Below are positions 46,382-56,958 of a stretch of DNA of 64,000 nucleotides, in pieces. This stretch comes from Cadophora sp. MPI-SDFR-AT-0126. Lineage: Eukaryota > Ascomycota > Leotiomycetes > Helotiales > Ploettnerulaceae. Under the pieces are notes generated by a model, which saw only the letters and a program-made list of their open reading frames with translations, had not been told where the DNA came from and searched no databases. Every line of letters begins with the position of its first letter. Within the stretch, counting starts at the first letter, position 1. The position numbers and the translations under genes are program-made. Where the stretch lies: the NCBI GenBank assembly GCA_020747065.1, contig JAGMVK010000014.1:558001-622000 (forward strand), in the 5' to 3' direction.

Positions 46382-47143
46382 GTGGTCAGTGGAGTGTCTG
46401 GGGGATCTTGAGATGAGATTGAAAGACGAGATTTGGCTTACCTGCCCCGCTCTGGAGCCGAGTGCAATGTCAATACTCAGATTGTTCCAACTTAAAACGA
46501 AGATTCCATCAAAAGGACGGAGGATATCGCTACGTCCGATAGCAGAGCCTCATCATTTACATCACTTCCATCTGGAAAATGCGTTTGACTTGTCTTCGGG
46601 GACGTCCCCTAATCTCGTATCTGTGCACTTCAGCTGAGCTGAAAATTTTTGGCCAGGATGTTGACTGGGGTGGTACAGCAAGCTCATCGCTGCTTTTCCC
46701 TTCTGCACACCGAGCGCACTTTGGGGCACGCCACACGTCTCATGATTCCACCTTGTGCAACTCATATTTTCAGCTTCAAGCCACACCACAGGGCAACGGA
46801 CAAATTAAATTGTCGCATCACACTCGGCTTTGTCACCCAGGCAGGACGAGATTGCTTTGAGCACCCTGGCCAGGCAGGCTTCCGATGGTTGAACTATTTC
46901 CTTGAGGAGGCTGTACCTAGTAACTTGGATGGGCTCTGTGTCAGCCAGACTCGCGCTTGATGTTGCTCAGGCATCAAAGAGCTTCGTCGGTTGAGCCTCA
47001 CTCTCACACATTGAAAAGTCTAAATGCTTTGGTACATCCCAAAACCTATTCTCGTCAAGCTACTACCTGTCACATACAACAGAATCGTATTCTCATACGC
47101 ACGAACCTTCATTCCGCGTCTCACTTTTCTATCAATCGCAAAC
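46382..47143. other. Intergenic region, promoter side of the NACHT gene
   Basis: About 760 bases. Open frames here (46579-46860, 46649-46960) do not resemble any N-terminal effector domain, so I see no hidden 5' exon for the next gene. An in-frame extension from 47024 exists but lacks coding character. Confidence 0.45.
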
Positions 47144-49546
47144 ATGTCGACTGTCCAAACGGCCAAGCGCTCACCTAGTCCGTCATCACATCATGTATCG
47201 CAATCTCCAAAGCGGAAACGACTCTCGAGAGCTGGTGAATGGATCAAACGAGAGAAAGCATGGAAAGATTGGATCAGTGATGAAGCCGTTCCTCCTGTGC
47301 TATGGATCCATGGACCACCCGGGTGCGGAAAGTCGTATCTGGCAAAGTACATCATCTCTGAGCTTGAAGGCCTTGATGATTCAAAAGACGTCATCAGTTT
47401 CTTCTGTGAGGAAACATCAACCCCTCAATCGTTTGCGGAGTTCTTGCTCGACTACTTCAATCATGAAGTTCAGCCTCGTACGAGCGAAGATACCAGGCAG
47501 CCGCTTCTTGACCCTTTCGTCGCGTGGGATCAGATCTTGAACTTTGTGCAACAGAGTCAACGCTGCGTCATACTTGTACTTGACGGATTGGACGAGATGT
47601 TAGAGAAATGTCGAGATTTTGACCTTCCTGCCAAGTTAATAACTCTTGTGGTCGGCAATCCTACAAAAGTGAAGCTACTTTTATCAAGCCGCCCAGAACC
47701 TCGCATCTTAAGGCGCGTCAGAGGCTTCGGAGATATTTCAATCACGGCGGCACTTGTGGAGGAAGATCTGGACCTATTTATTGATTCAGAGATCAATAGC
47801 TATCCCAAATTAGCTCCACACCTGGGCGATCTGGCGAGCCCCATCAAAATTCGCAGCGAAGGGATATTTCTTTGGGCAAAACTGTATATCAAGAACCTCG
47901 ACGCCACAGCAATTGATGGCTTCAAACCTGAGCTGGACGAGACACCTGGTCTTCTAGACGACGTCTACGCCCAAATCTTAGAAACGTCATCAAAAGAGTT
48001 AGATCCGCACGAAATTGACCTCCGCAACACTGTTTTGAGATGGCTGGTAACACAAATCAGGCCTCTCAGCGAAACTGAGCTGGCGAACGTGATCTCAATT
48101 GAGACGAACATGCTTCTCGGCAATCAACTACGTCCCAAAATTCAAGAGGTCTGCGCCTCGCTGCTAAAGGACGACGTCCAAAATAGCCTTCAGCTCATGC
48201 ATTACTCGGTCCGAGAATTCCTCCAACGTCAGAATACGACAGTACAAAATATACCGGAGTTCAGTACAGGCAAGGCACACGCAGCTTTAGCCACAACATG
48301 CCTTTCGTATCTCTCTCATCCTGCTTTTGACGGTCCAAACGAGCAAATGAGAGAGAAGAGGGGAAAAGACTACGGAGAAGGGCTCTATCGACTCCTAGAA
48401 TATTCTTCACTGTATTGGGTCTACCACATCTCGAATGCAGAATCGTCTCCAGAGCTTTGTCAATCGATCAGAAATTTCTTTACCACCCAGAATGCATTTG
48501 CCTGGGTTGATCATTTCCTTCCTATGTACCTGGAGCGCTCTGTTATCCAACCACCACCAAGACCAGCTAGGACGGCAGCCTTCATGCATCTCTTCACAAT
48601 GAAGTCTCAGCTGGTAAAATTCTTTGATGAATCTGAGAGGACCGATTTTGACAAGCAGTTATGTGGCTTTTTGGCCCAATCCTATGAATTAGCTGCAGAA
48701 GAAGCGAGATCGCACAGCTCGGTGGAAGAAAGTCGTCTCTTTGGAAGGCTGATGGACCTGGCGGAACTGTATGGCTGGCTTCCAAACAAGGCACTGGATC
48801 CATTTCCACTACTTAAAGAAGCATCTGAATTGGCTTCCACACCAGCGGACCGAGCCGAAGTTCTCCAGGCACTTGCTGATTACTACAAGAGGGACGGCAA
48901 ATACGAGACAGCACAATCTCACTTGGAAGACCTCATAAGCGAGGTGAAAGATTACTTCAGCTCAACAGACAAGCGTTACGTTTTCGCTTACGATAGCCTC
49001 GGATGGGTTTGCATGAGACTGAACAAACTCGATGAAGCCGCGAAGTATCTGAACCAGGCACTGAAAATTGCCGTCTCCAATTACGGTTCCACGTCACCTT
49101 ACACACTCCGCTCCAAAGTCACACTTGCCGAAGTCTTGAGCAAGCTTGGACGAGTAGACGAAGCAGAAGTGCTATGTAAGGATCTTATAGCTCAGGTGGA
49201 TGAACATCGAGAGATGGGCATCCAGTTGCCGAAGGACTCTATTTCCCAGCTCAACACATTGGCTGCTGTATATATGCAGCAGGGAAAGTTCAACGATGCG
49301 ATAAATACTTACCAGACTGTGGTCGAGGATAGGACGAAAGTGTTTGGGGACAGTCATCGCATGACGTTGTGGGCGACGATGCAATTGGGCATTGCGAAAC
49401 AGGCTGGAGGATTGTTGAAAGAGGCGGCTGAGTTGTTTGAGGTGCTCTTGCCGAAGCAGATCAAGGAACTTGGAGAAGAACACCCAGACGTGAAAGAGAG
49501 CAGAACTCGCATGGATGCCCTGAAGGAAGCATTAAGAGGGGATTAG
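47144..49546 (+). CDS. NACHT-TPR protein (NLR-type)
   Basis: One exon of 800 residues. The start at 47144 has a good context (GCAAACATG); an upstream in-frame ATG at 47024 would add 40 residues. The first 50 residues are basic and Ser-rich with a nuclear-signal-like cluster (KR...SPKRKR). The NACHT begins with WISDEAVPPVLWIHGPPGCGKS: Walker A at 57-64, Walker B VILVLDGLDE at 142-151, and SSRPEP at 181-186. A winged-helix-like and linker region follows to about 560, with LMHYSVREFL. From about 590 to 785 lie TPR-type repeats (AEVLQALADYYKRDGKYETA, YDSLGWVCMRLNKLDEA, LNTLAAVYMQQGKFNDA). Fungal NACHT-TPR proteins belong to the NLR-like group implicated in non-self recognition. This one has no recognisable N-terminal effector, so it may act through a partner. 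Domain calls are confident. Confidence 0.93.
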   Translation: MSTVQTAKRSPSPSSHHVSQSPKRKRLSRAGEWIKREKAWKDWISDEAVPPVLWIHGPPGCGKSYLAKYIISELEGLDDSKDVISFFCEETSTPQSFAEFLLDYFNHEVQPRTSEDTRQPLLDPFVAWDQILNFVQQSQRCVILVLDGLDEMLEKCRDFDLPAKLITLVVGNPTKVKLLLSSRPEPRILRRVRGFGDISITAALVEEDLDLFIDSEINSYPKLAPHLGDLASPIKIRSEGIFLWAKLYIKNLDATAIDGFKPELDETPGLLDDVYAQILETSSKELDPHEIDLRNTVLRWLVTQIRPLSETELANVISIETNMLLGNQLRPKIQEVCASLLKDDVQNSLQLMHYSVREFLQRQNTTVQNIPEFSTGKAHAALATTCLSYLSHPAFDGPNEQMREKRGKDYGEGLYRLLEYSSLYWVYHISNAESSPELCQSIRNFFTTQNAFAWVDHFLPMYLERSVIQPPPRPARTAAFMHLFTMKSQLVKFFDESERTDFDKQLCGFLAQSYELAAEEARSHSSVEESRLFGRLMDLAELYGWLPNKALDPFPLLKEASELASTPADRAEVLQALADYYKRDGKYETAQSHLEDLISEVKDYFSSTDKRYVFAYDSLGWVCMRLNKLDEAAKYLNQALKIAVSNYGSTSPYTLRSKVTLAEVLSKLGRVDEAEVLCKDLIAQVDEHREMGIQLPKDSISQLNTLAAVYMQQGKFNDAINTYQTVVEDRTKVFGDSHRMTLWATMQLGIAKQAGGLLKEAAELFEVLLPKQIKELGEEHPDVKESRTRMDALKEALRGD

Positions 49547-49774
49547 GGGGGCAAAATCCGAAGTCATCCAAAAATGGCCTGCATCTAACCGAGCCTTTTT
49601 TCGTTCCAAAAACATATCGAGCACATCGCATCCCAAACCTACCTCAAAAATGAAGACAAAATCTGCTATATCATAGATTTCATATAGGTCATTACGGACA
49701 GAGTGAAACGATCGAACCAAAATTCTATTCCTCATTTCTCAGCCAACGTCCCCTAGCGAAACGAGCTGAAGTCT

Positions 49775-51956
49775 TTAGGGTAACGACATGTAGAGCTTCA
49801 ACATCTTCTCAAAGTTCGGGCTACCAAGCCCTGTCACGGGGTCCCTTTACGCAACATGTAGTTAGCAATTGCCCTTCAGAAGTGTTCTAAGAGAAGGATG
49901 AGACATGTCTGGGGAGAATTTCGTTTCCCGACATGATGAAAGGTGGCAGAGAATGGGGTTTCCCCGTACGTACCAACCGGTTGTCGCATTGAACCCTCCA
50001 GTACCACAGCCCGGGTTGTTACCTTCAGTGATATCGTTCATCACTTCTGGATGAGCATAGAGTACCGGATTCACGAAGCCCACTGGTTTCTTGCCAGCAT
50101 TCAGGCGTGCTTCGTTGATTAGAGTGAGGACGGAGCCGAAAACAGGTGCCTAAACCAGGAAAAGAATTGGTTACTTGAAGACCAGCAAATATTGTAAACA
50201 ACATGATAGAAGGTACGTACCGAGGCAGAAGTTCCTCCAACAAGTTGATAAGTGTCTTCCGGCACATAAGGCAAGTTCTTCCCCACACCAATGATGAAAT
50301 TCCTACCCAAAGCAGCAACATCGGGTCCACCTCTAGCCTTCATAGAATCATTGAAAATCCCCTTTCCATAACCCGTCGGATGGTTCTTGAACCAATTCAG
50401 GACAGCCTTCTCCTGGTATTTCGGCATGGCGAAATGGTTGCTGAAGCCGCCAGACGAATAGATGGGAAAGTCAACAGCAATTTCGACATTCTTATCGAAC
50501 ACTGATGAGTTGACTGGAATTTGGGTTGCTCCTACGCTTGTTACGTAGGGACAAGAAGCTGGAAACGCGGGGCTGAATAGTGTTCCTGCTGTTGCTGGGT
50601 CCAGACACCCTTGCCAGCCTGCAACGCCATAGTCTGCGGATGCGAAGAGAATTGACATCCCTTGCAGGCCGAGCTTCATATACTCGTTGCACATCCTGTT
50701 CGTATAGAATTCTGTGAAATAGAATTCGTCGCCGTCGTAAGAGATGGAGACCACAGTCGGTGGTTTGGCACCGCCGCACATTTTGGTTTGGTTGTAACCG
50801 CCGGGAGTTGGATCAGGGTATTGAGGGTTGTGAGCTGGGTCATCGCCGCCGAGGTATGTACAGTAAGATCCGTCTACTGCATCAAGAAACAGTTCGAAGG
50901 ATCCACCGATGAAATTGTCGCCAATCTGGTAGAGTGTGACGTTTTGCGGGTAGACCAAGGACATCGAGTATGAGAGATCGAGATTACCTTCGACCCACTG
51001 CCAACTTTCAGTAAGTAATTGGTAAACATGGGCATGCGAAAACTTACACTTGAAGAAATAGATGGTGGGCCAGGTGGTGGACGGCTGCCACCGTCAATAC
51101 TCTCCAAGCTCGGCGGTCTTCCTACCAATTCCTTCGTGAAGTTTCTGAAGAAAACATCCAACCCGGTCTGGCTGTACGTCTCTGGGCTCAATTCCAAAAT
51201 CCCATACGTATTCTTCGGGTTCGCCGTCTTGCCTTCTGGCATTTTGTACAGAGCACGAAGACAATCAGGCGTAGTGAGCGTATCACAAACAGTCAGATCT
51301 TTACCCTTGAGGCGGCTGTCAGAAGTCGCTAGATTGGAAGTCTTGACTGGTTGGAGGCTCATGTCGTGGCTTTTGGGAAATGATCGAGCCTGCTTTGACT
51401 TGCGAGTCATGAGGTGCACAGTGGGCGTGATGAAGTCAATGTGAGAGCGTATTGACTGCGGTACACTGTAGGAATCGCACGCCAGCTGACTGTCGCCTGT
51501 CTGAGAATCGGTATACACCCTATATTTTGCTTGAAGTAAATCTTCGGCACTGCTCAGTCCGATAGGGAAAATCAACCAGCCTCCATCTCGAGATGGTACT
51601 ATCTGGTCTTTGTCAATACCAGAAGCAACTAGCCAGCTTTTTACTGCTTCGATGCTGGCTTCGGAAGGCGAGAAGGTTTTGGCGATTTGCTCTTTGCTCC
51701 AGTGTTGTCCGAAAAGAGAGGACGCGGGGTCAGATACTTCCATCAGGAATTCTTCACCACGATGGACATTTTGCTGGGTGATTGCAATGCGCATCTCTAT
51801 CTGAGGATTCATGTCCCTGGCAATGACACTATTGACTTGCCATCTGGGGTGCAGCGCTCCGAGGTGCTCGTGTACAACATATTCATTCTCTGAGAGGGGA
51901 AGACCGCAAGAGCGACTGACAGCCAATGCCGATAGGAGAATCGAGGACAGAATCAT
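49775..51956 (-). CDS. Secreted sedolisin-family (S53) peptidase
   Basis: Four exons on the minus strand: 51956-51048, 50997-50221, 50149-49974 and 49844-49775, giving 643 residues. The signal peptide is MILSSILLSALAVSRSCG; an ATG at 51998 would add 14 residues. Residues about 30-190 are the activation propeptide (EEFLMEVSDPASSLFGQHWS, IEAVKSWLVASG). The catalytic domain has the YGILELSPETYSQ-type segment, SISYDGDE, FASADYGV with the oxyanion-hole Asp425, and GGTSAS with nucleophile Ser560. It ends GWDPVTGLGSP, the calcium site. Such enzymes are acid-active tripeptidyl peptidases or endopeptidases for extracellular protein breakdown. The last exon has only 23 codons. The neighbouring transporter and regulator lie on the same strand. 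Very likely. Confidence 0.92.
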
Positions 51957-52647
51957 TTTGAGAAACGAAACTTGGACACCAACTAGCCGATATTCCATAT
52001 CGACCGTTGTGAAAGACCAAGCTTTTATAGAAATGCTTGAGTGCGATAAGCATTGTGGTTGCACTACCACACTGCTTGAATGATGATAGTCACCAGGCCA
52101 TTTCAATAACGACTTTCCTATCCAAGTATAACATACCACAAATACGAAGATCTTCACATCTGATACGGATGAGATCTCACTCATACGAGTACTTTGTACC
52201 CTGTCTCGTATTTTTGCTCCCCTGTCGTGTTTCTTCAATTGCCTTTCTCGGTCCGGACCGCCCCTGCCGCAATTACTAAGCTTGGTCACACGGCACTTTT
52301 AGACTTGAATCGTCCGAAGTCTATCGGGAAGATAGGCTATGTGTATGTTAGACAAGCTTTGTCATCGACGTGTAGTATACATCCAGGAAATCTTAGATTG
52401 GCACAATCGGCCAAAAGATGACCCAGCGGCTCATGCCAACAGTTCCCGAAAATGAAACAATTGATTCGGCCAGTCCATAAAAGACAATATCCGCTACTAA
52501 GAATCGCAGAACAGAAGCAGGGATACAGCTTGACTTGGTAGTGGAAACTATCCATCGCCAGCGCGGCGACTTGTAATAAAAGAGCTTGACTTGTATTTTG
52601 GTGTATATGTTACATGGCTATGGAAGCATCACGCTTAGGCGCGATGC
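51957..52647. other. Intergenic region
   Basis: About 690 bases holding the promoter of the protease and the 3' end of the MFS gene, both minus strand. If the upstream ATG at 51998 is used, the first 42 bases are coding. Nothing else seen. Confidence 0.45.
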
Positions 52648-54286
52648 TCATGCCTTGACTACCCAGACCTTGCCAGTCTTGCTAAACCTCGCAAGCACGA
52701 CACATATGCCCGCCAGAACATTTGTAGCGCCGCAAAACATCGCTGGTCCGATCCACCCATAGCTATCCAGCAGCACCCCAGCGACGGGATTTCCAACCAA
52801 TAGCCCCAACGAGGCAGCAGCAAAGCTCATGCCCATATGTGTACCCATAAGCGACAGATCAGTCGAAAGCGATGCGATGGATGGGCCAGTGATCGAGACA
52901 AAGGTTCCAGAAAAGAACCCGTAGAATAGGCAGAAGACAATGATTTGGCCGATTGAGGATACAGATGTCCAGCAGAAGGCTATGATGCCACAGAATAGAA
53001 CGAAGGGACCGCAGATGTTGAGAGGTCCGGAGATGTCGGCAACGAAGTTAGGGACGATGCGCCCAAAAATCGATGCCGCGTTTATGATAGCGAGGAGGTA
53101 GAAGCTGACGTTGGCATTCGCGATGTCTTTGGCTAAGCTGTAGCTTGTGATGTAGCTAGAGGTGCCAAGGTAAGCAAGGAAGTCTATGATTCAGAGCATT
53201 GGATTACAGATGTTGCATTGACTTACTAGAACGGGATGTACATTCCCATGAAACCGAAGAATTCTCCCAGGGAGAAGAGAACATATGGAATGTTGCGTAG
53301 GACTTTGAAATCAAAAAGCGGTCTACGTGTAGCTGGGAAGACTTTGGCTCTCATTACCGCGATAGGTATTGTCAGTGTGCCTAGCATAATGAATGCAATC
53401 ACTCTGGTTGTCCATCCGAATCCAATTTTTGGTTGAAGTTCGTGAAAGACAGTTGGATAGACCACGCCACCTTTGTATATTAGCAGGAGCTTGAACAAGT
53501 ATGAATGAAGTAATACCTAGACTACTGCCAGCCGCAGCAAGACCAGTGGCCAGAGCCCTGCGTTTCGTGAAATATTGCGGGAATACAGCAACACTTGGCA
53601 AAAGCATGCAACCAGCGCCGACTCCTACCACCAGGCCCTGTGCCAGGACTACCTGCCAATATTCTTTACAGATACTAGTCATCATCATCCCGAACACTGA
53701 TGCAAAGGTACCGACGATGACAAGCCCACGAAGATGGCCAGCATCAAAGATTGGGCCGGTGAGAAGACCGCCAAGAAGTAGTAGTAAGAAGGCCTGAAGG
53801 TAGTGGAGAAGTCAGAAACTGGTACAGGTGGTATGTTTTGGGAATGGCATAAGACGTGTCCCTAGAAAATCGGGAGATATTCAAAAGAAGAATCAATGGG
53901 TTGCCTTAATACCTACCTGAATGGACCCAATCCAGGATATTCGTGAAGGCGTCTCATCTTTCAGCAATGAATTTTCGTAGTAATTTTGGTATGCGCCAAA
54001 TGTATTTGCAACACCCCTGAGTCCCAGTCAGTTCAGCAGCCACTGTATGGTGTAAATAGAAGTGGTAGACTTACCAAGAATTAAACATCAAGAAGAACGC
54101 TCCAAGGACCTGGAGGTATGCTGTTACATGTTCATCCTTTTCCACGCTCCCGTTCTCAGCGGCTTGTGCTGGCTTGGCCTCCGTCTTCTCTTGAAAGTCC
54201 GTGTAACTACTAGAGTCTGAATGATTTCTTGCGGTGGCGACAGTCAAATTTGGCTCGTCTCTGGGCAATTGATTGTTGGAAATCAT
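52648..54286 (-). CDS. MFS transporter, monocarboxylate-porter type
   Basis: Five exons on the minus strand: 54286-54075, 54016-53917, 53793-53517, 53470-53227 and 53155-52648, giving 446 residues. The N-terminal 55 residues are polar and Glu/Lys-rich. Twelve membrane segments follow. Typical pieces are GVANTFGAYQNYY at the first loop, VVLAQGLVVGVGAGCMLLP, YFTKRRALATGLAAAGSSLG, FGFMGMYIPFYYITSYSL and INAASIFGRIVPNFVAD. The ending is a short basic tail. The fourth junction works only with the CTCTAG acceptor at 53156; using the nearer ATAG acceptor would break the frame. These fungal MCT-like transporters move carboxylates or related acids; the substrate is unknown. It lies just downstream of the Zn2Cys6 gene, both minus strand, so that regulator may control it. 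Confidence 0.88.
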
Positions 54287-54818
54287 CGAGCTAAGTTCTG
54301 CAATCTTTCGTAATACAGATAGCTGTGATGTACAGAATCTTCACCAACAGAGAGGGTTGCAACTTGAACTTATACTGCGTCTGACCATGTGGAGTAGAAT
54401 CCCGATGTCGAGATTATGCGGCTCAAAACGGTGGCTTGGAGACCTTCGATTACCAAGCTTCGGAAAGCTAAACTAAAAGGGATATAAGAGGCGATGAAAC
54501 AGCCATCCTAATCGCATCTCTCAAGAAGTCTTCAGGAATGTTGAAAAAGTGACGCATCATTGCGACTTTGACGATGGCCTTGGAGCTAGGATGAGGGGTC
54601 CCGGCAACGCTATGTGCCTCGGAACGCTAGACAATTCTGGTTGCGGTAAATCTAAGAAGCGGATCTTTTCGTTGATCCTGAGAGTGGGGTGGTTTTGCTA
54701 TTGGTCAGTCATCAGCTTTCGCGGGATTTGCTGTGCCGCTGCTGATCTGAATGGCGGAAATACCGAGTTTTAATCACGACAATGAGTCTTCTCGGCGAAA
54801 AATAATCATGGTGACAGC
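54287..54818. other. Intergenic region between MFS and regulator genes
   Basis: About 530 bases, promoter of the MFS gene and 3' end of the regulator gene. A frame at 54549-54773 (plus) looks random. Confidence 0.45.
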
Positions 54819-56656
54819 TCAGATATGAATGAGCATAAGCAATATCGAAGTGCACACGAGAATGGCAAATTCCTCATTCTTTGTCATTTCAAATCCCTGC
54901 GATGTCGAGGCAAGCTGCAAATCTGGAGCGATTTCCGGGAATAAGCAGAGAGAAATTCTCGTAGAAAGCTGGCAATTTCGTGGCGAGATTGAAGGTATCA
55001 ACACGTAAACGTGGCTGAATTTGTAAGCGCAGATACCTTGCCCATCTTGTAGAGGTCGTATTGCTGTGAGCTTTTGGCGATCAGTGTTGCACATTTGATG
55101 CCACACTGTCGTCCAACTTTCTCCAGTACCGCTCGAGCTTCGTGATGCTGCTTGTGAGATATGAATGGGCACCGAAGGATGGTTTGGAGTGACCAGATGA
55201 GGAAATAACCCCCAACACTTTTGGGTGGGACACTCATTTCACCAAGAGAGAACGGAGCGCTGGCCAGAATGTCCGTCGTCATCTCTAGAATGACGGCTTG
55301 TGAGTCAATTCGCTGTTGGTCGATACTGAACAAATCGGTCTCTTCAATGCCTTCAACGGCCTGGAACAGCTCAAGCAGTAGTTGATGCAGAAGGATCCGC
55401 GTGGCGCGATGCTTGTTCCAGACACTAAGGGTCCAGAAACCAGAGTAGTTGTCGTGCTTGATGGTTGCTGGAGCATCTTCAGACCCCACGCGTTGATAGC
55501 TCATAGAAACTGACGCAGCATCATTCCAATCGCAGAGCTGATTCTCAAGGTCTATGAATACCAGTAGCAAGTCTCGGTACGGAGAATGTACATGACCTGC
55601 AACGATCTCCGAGTTGACTTCCGCGACCCACTGGCTAACACGTTGCATGTTGCGACACATTTGATTCGATGGTTGTGAAAGATCGAGGAAGTTGATTAGT
55701 CTGTTATGAATAGGCCGAGGAGGAATTCTCAGGTCGAGATTCCGTCGTTGCTGGATTCTCAATCAGTTTTGTCAGGACAAGATCGTCAAGTCACATAAGA
55801 GCATACCGTTTGGCAACAGACTGACTGTAGAAGAGTCGGTCCTTCTTCTAGAGCTGCCAGACGAAGATCTAGCAATACAACAAGTCCTTGAGTATGTTGC
55901 ATGGCCTCAACTTCCGAAATCGTAGTATTAATACACTTCAACGAGCTCCATTAGCGATTTGTTTCCATAGAGTTGGGGATCATATTTACCTCGTAGAGTC
56001 CCAGGAGCATGATAGCCGTCATTGTGGTGTCGCTAGTCGTTTCCGTATTCTCCGAGAGCACGGCACTGGCCACTTTGAGGGCTTTGCGATAATGGGACAT
56101 CGCTTTGATAGTTATGTCGTGTCGATTTAATTTCTGTGCAATGTTTGCATAGGAAGCGGCGAGGACAGAAACAGTCAACAAAGAATTTTCAGCAGAGCCG
56201 CCATACAACTGAGGAAGAAAGTCCAAAAAGCCTGGGCATCGGCCACACGACTGAATGATGTAGTCCTGGAAGAACAGACAAATGGCATGTTGATGAAGAT
56301 CATCCGGAAGCATATCGGGGGAACAAATTCCAGTATTGGAAAGCGTTGAGCTGCAGCCAACTCGCCATACATGTTGTGAGTGCTCGTTTGAGGACCTGTT
56401 TTGACTTGGTGTCGACTGCTGGTTCGAGATTTTCGCTTTTACGACGTCGTTTTCGCTCCGGAAAGCAACATCCCACTCATCAGGATAACCTGGACATTTC
56501 TTTCCGATCTTCAGACACCGCTGGCATCCTGGACGTGTCTCATCACACTCAAATTCCTCTAGTTAGCCGAAGGATACTGATGCGAAGAAACTTACATACC
56601 TTGACCTTCCTTTTCTTGCAAGTTCGGCACGCGGCACTTGCGCCGTAATTGACCAT
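54819..56656 (-). CDS. Zn2Cys6 transcription factor
   Basis: Five exons on the minus strand: 56656-56600, 56547-55990, 55905-55807, 55750-55037 and 54914-54819, giving 507 residues. The first 40 residues hold the binuclear zinc cluster: CRTCKKRKVK joined to CDETRPGCQRCLKIGKKC, the six Cys with 2-6-6-2-6 spacing. The intron inside the cluster uses a TTGAG acceptor, and so does the second intron; both are unusual but the only way to keep frame and motif. The rest resembles the fungal-specific transcription factor domain (Fungal_trans_2 type), with LTVSVLAASYANIAQ and TTMTAIMLLGLYE. The last exon (32 codons) is optional: reading through the donor at 55036 gives a slightly different end near 54998. 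A likely target is the adjacent MFS gene. Confidence 0.82.
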
Positions 56657-56958
56657 ATTTTGGGTGGCGATCGGTTCTTCGACTTGTTGATAATTTGCTG
56701 ATGAGGGCCTTCAGGCTTTGCTCAATTCAACAGGACATGTTTGAGTGCCGAAAGACTGGAGTCGGTCAGGAATGGAGATGTGATATGTAATTGTGCTGAG
56801 ATAAGCCAGCTGCGAATTTCGTCACCTCGCCCCTCCTTGTCATGCTTCAGTCACATGATGTCAGGTCAGTCATTTGGAGGCTACAGATCATAGCATTCGC
56901 CAGTCAATCTGTTTTGCATCTTGCGTAATTCGATTACTGGATGTAATTAGAGCTGTAG
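56657..56958. other. Intergenic region
   Basis: About 300 bases; promoter of the regulator and 3' end of the next minus-strand gene. Nothing else seen. Confidence 0.45.

Noticed and set aside
53156..53226. Apparent one-base frameshift in the MFS gene when the ATAG acceptor is used
   Set aside because: The CTCTAG acceptor a little further on restores the frame and gives the expected YIPFYYITSY segment, so the gene is intact.
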